Assembly (NCBI RefSeq): GCF_003609645.1 | Contig: NZ_MCIB01000004.1 | Span: forward strand, 1-64,000 | Direction: 5' to 3' | Length of the DNA stretch: 64,000 nt | Source: Thermohalobacter berrensis | GTDB lineage: Bacteria > Bacillota > Clostridia > Tissierellales > Thermohalobacteraceae | Shown here: in pieces, positions 62,873 through 64,000 of the stretch | Position numbering within the stretch: position 1 is the stretch's first letter | How the letters are laid out: each line of letters opens with the position of its first letter | Position numbers and translations under genes: made by a program | Notes under the pieces: model-generated | Databases searched by the model: none | Told to the model about the DNA's origin: nothing | Seen by the model: only the letters and a program-made list of their open reading frames with translations

Positions 62873-64000
62873 ATGGGAAACACATTATTAAAGGTTGAAG
62901 GACTTAAAGTGAATTATTTTTCAGAAAATGGAAAAATTGAAGCCATTAAAGAAGTATCTTTTAATGTAAAAAAGGGAGAAACTATAGGTATTATAGGTGA
63001 ATCTGGTAGTGGGAAGACTTCTATAGCCATGGCTATAACTGGTCTCTTAGAAAATAATGCAGAGGTTAAAGGAAAAATTATATATGAAGGAGTTAATCTT
63101 TTAGATTTAAAAGAGGAAGAAATAAATAATTATAGATGGAATAAAATAGCCATTGTTTTTCAAAATAGACTTGATGTTTTAAATCCTGTATTAACTATTA
63201 AAGAACAGATTACTGAAGTAATAATAAGGCATAATAATTTATGTAAAGATGAGGTTTATAAAAAAGTAAGAAATCTTTTTGAAAGTATAGGATTAAGTAA
63301 AGATTGGTTAAATAGATATCCCCATGAACTTTCTGGTGGAATGAGACAAAAGGTCTTAATAGCAATGGCCCTTGCTTGTGAACCTGATCTTTTAATAGTT
63401 GATGAACCTACTTCATCTCTTGATGCTGATTCAAGAAGTGAAATAATAAACTTGCTTAAAGGAATTCAAAATAGTAATAGAAAATTTTCTATGATTGTTG
63501 TATCCCATGACCTTACATTAATTAAAGAGCTTACATTTAAAGTTTTAGTATTATATTCAGGTCATATATTAGAAGAGGGTATTACTAGAGAGGTTATAAA
63601 GAATCCTCTACATCCATATACAAGGGGGCTTTTAAATTCATCACCTGAATTAAACCCATATCAAGATTTATGGGGGATACCCATATCGTTGAAAGAAGAA
63701 AAAGGAAAGGGATGTCCTTTTTACCAAAGATGTAACCAAGCAAGGATAGAATGTTCAGAACAAGTCCCTAAGTTAAAGAATTTATCTCTAGAAAGAAAAG
63801 TTGCTTGTAACAGAGGTGGTATATTAACTATATTAGAAGCTAAAGGGATATGTAAAAAATTTACATACAAAAACAGAGTAATTAAGGCCTGTGATAACTG
63901 TAATATAGATATAAAGTCTGGAGAAATTGTTGCATTAGTAGGACAGTCAGGTTCAGGAAAAACTACTCTAGCTAATATAATCTCAGGATTTTCAAAGGCA
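62873..64000 (+). CDS. fused double ABC ATPase of the peptide/nickel importer (partial)
   Basis: The frame starts at ATG 62873 and runs open to the window end (376 codons visible), so it is truncated by the window edge, not by mutation. First ATPase domain: Walker A GESGSGKTS, signature LSGGMRQK, Walker B LLIVDEPTSSLD, H-loop VSHDLTL, then the C-terminal oligo_HPY region (NPLHPYTRGLL, CPFYQRCNQARIEC). A second domain begins with KGICKKFTYKN and Walker A VGQSGSGKTT. Dpp/Opp transporters usually have two separate ATPases; here they are joined. GAGAGG precedes the ATG. Confidence 0.88.
   Translation, partial: MGNTLLKVEGLKVNYFSENGKIEAIKEVSFNVKKGETIGIIGESGSGKTSIAMAITGLLENNAEVKGKIIYEGVNLLDLKEEEINNYRWNKIAIVFQNRLDVLNPVLTIKEQITEVIIRHNNLCKDEVYKKVRNLFESIGLSKDWLNRYPHELSGGMRQKVLIAMALACEPDLLIVDEPTSSLDADSRSEIINLLKGIQNSNRKFSMIVVSHDLTLIKELTFKVLVLYSGHILEEGITREVIKNPLHPYTRGLLNSSPELNPYQDLWGIPISLKEEKGKGCPFYQRCNQARIECSEQVPKLKNLSLERKVACNRGGILTILEAKGICKKFTYKNRVIKACDNCNIDIKSGEIVALVGQSGSGKTTLANIISGFSKA

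Noticed and set aside
56845-64000. Staphylopine/pseudopaline-type metallophore cluster
   Set aside because: Uptake genes and methyltransferases are present, but no nicotianamine-synthase-like or opine dehydrogenase gene is visible in the window.

Overview
The window is AT-rich throughout, uses A/T-ending codons and has strong Shine-Dalgarno sequences, often GGGGG rather than GGAGG. Its genes are those of a strictly anaerobic low-GC Firmicute of the Clostridia/Tissierellia type: ctsR-mcsA-mcsB-clpC, radA-disA, carD, a PIN/TRAM gene with ispD-ispF, SLH-anchored surface protein, B12-dependent ribonucleotide reductase, and a complete carbonyl/methyl-branch Wood-Ljungdahl cluster. No phage, transposase, CRISPR, rRNA or tRNA genes were recognised.

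Layout. 1-640: 34-35 bp tandem repeats, then a minus-strand stretch of about 420 nt that folds into many long GNRA- or U-capped helices, a candidate large structured non-coding RNA. 0.8-5.8 kb: thioredoxin-like protein, DUF4015 putative glycoside hydrolase, YkuK-like RNase H-fold protein, class II ribonucleotide reductase. 6-13.7 kb: two small membrane proteins, a MoxR/DUF58/transglutaminase operon and an SLH-anchored phosphodiester glycosidase. 13.7-17.7 kb: TPP riboswitch with terminator controlling a ThiXYZ-type precursor ABC transporter with a thiamine-binding protein, then a methyltransferase overlapping a YkoF-like protein. 17.8-23 kb: patatin, lone hisC, EF-G-like GTPase, two small unknown genes; two copies of a two-hairpin leader element lie here. 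23.1-34.7 kb: CtsR heat-shock operon with operator, radA-disA, carD, PIN/TRAM, ispD-ispF.

34.7-56 kb is the metabolic core. A minus-strand pair (AcsC-like Fe-S domain protein and cysteine desulfurase) is divergent from cooT-DUF3842-His-rich protein, probably nickel handling. Then cooS-cooC-fhs-fchA-folD-metV-metF-lpdA-cooC2-acsD-acsC-acsE-acsB-gcvH-acsV run in one direction. Together these take formate and CO2/CO to acetyl-CoA: Fhs, FchA, FolD and MetV/MetF make methyl-THF; AcsE moves the methyl to the AcsCD corrinoid protein; CooS/AcsB joins it to CO; CooC proteins load nickel; AcsV reactivates the corrinoid. LpdA and GcvH link to lipoyl/glycine chemistry. Two Rex-like operators precede cooS, and stable hairpins divide the cluster into segments.

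56-64 kb: DUF3786 protein, then FmdE-zinc ribbon protein, ECF S-component, two methyltransferases and a peptide/nickel-type ABC transporter with a fused double ATPase that runs off the window. The leaders of cooT and fmdE share an unusual motif (AUGAA-looped hairpin, then UUUAAGU...UUGUGG(G)CUUUU ending in a terminator-like stem). The most original proposal is that this motif is a cis-regulatory RNA that coordinates nickel maturation genes with this uncharacterised uptake locus.
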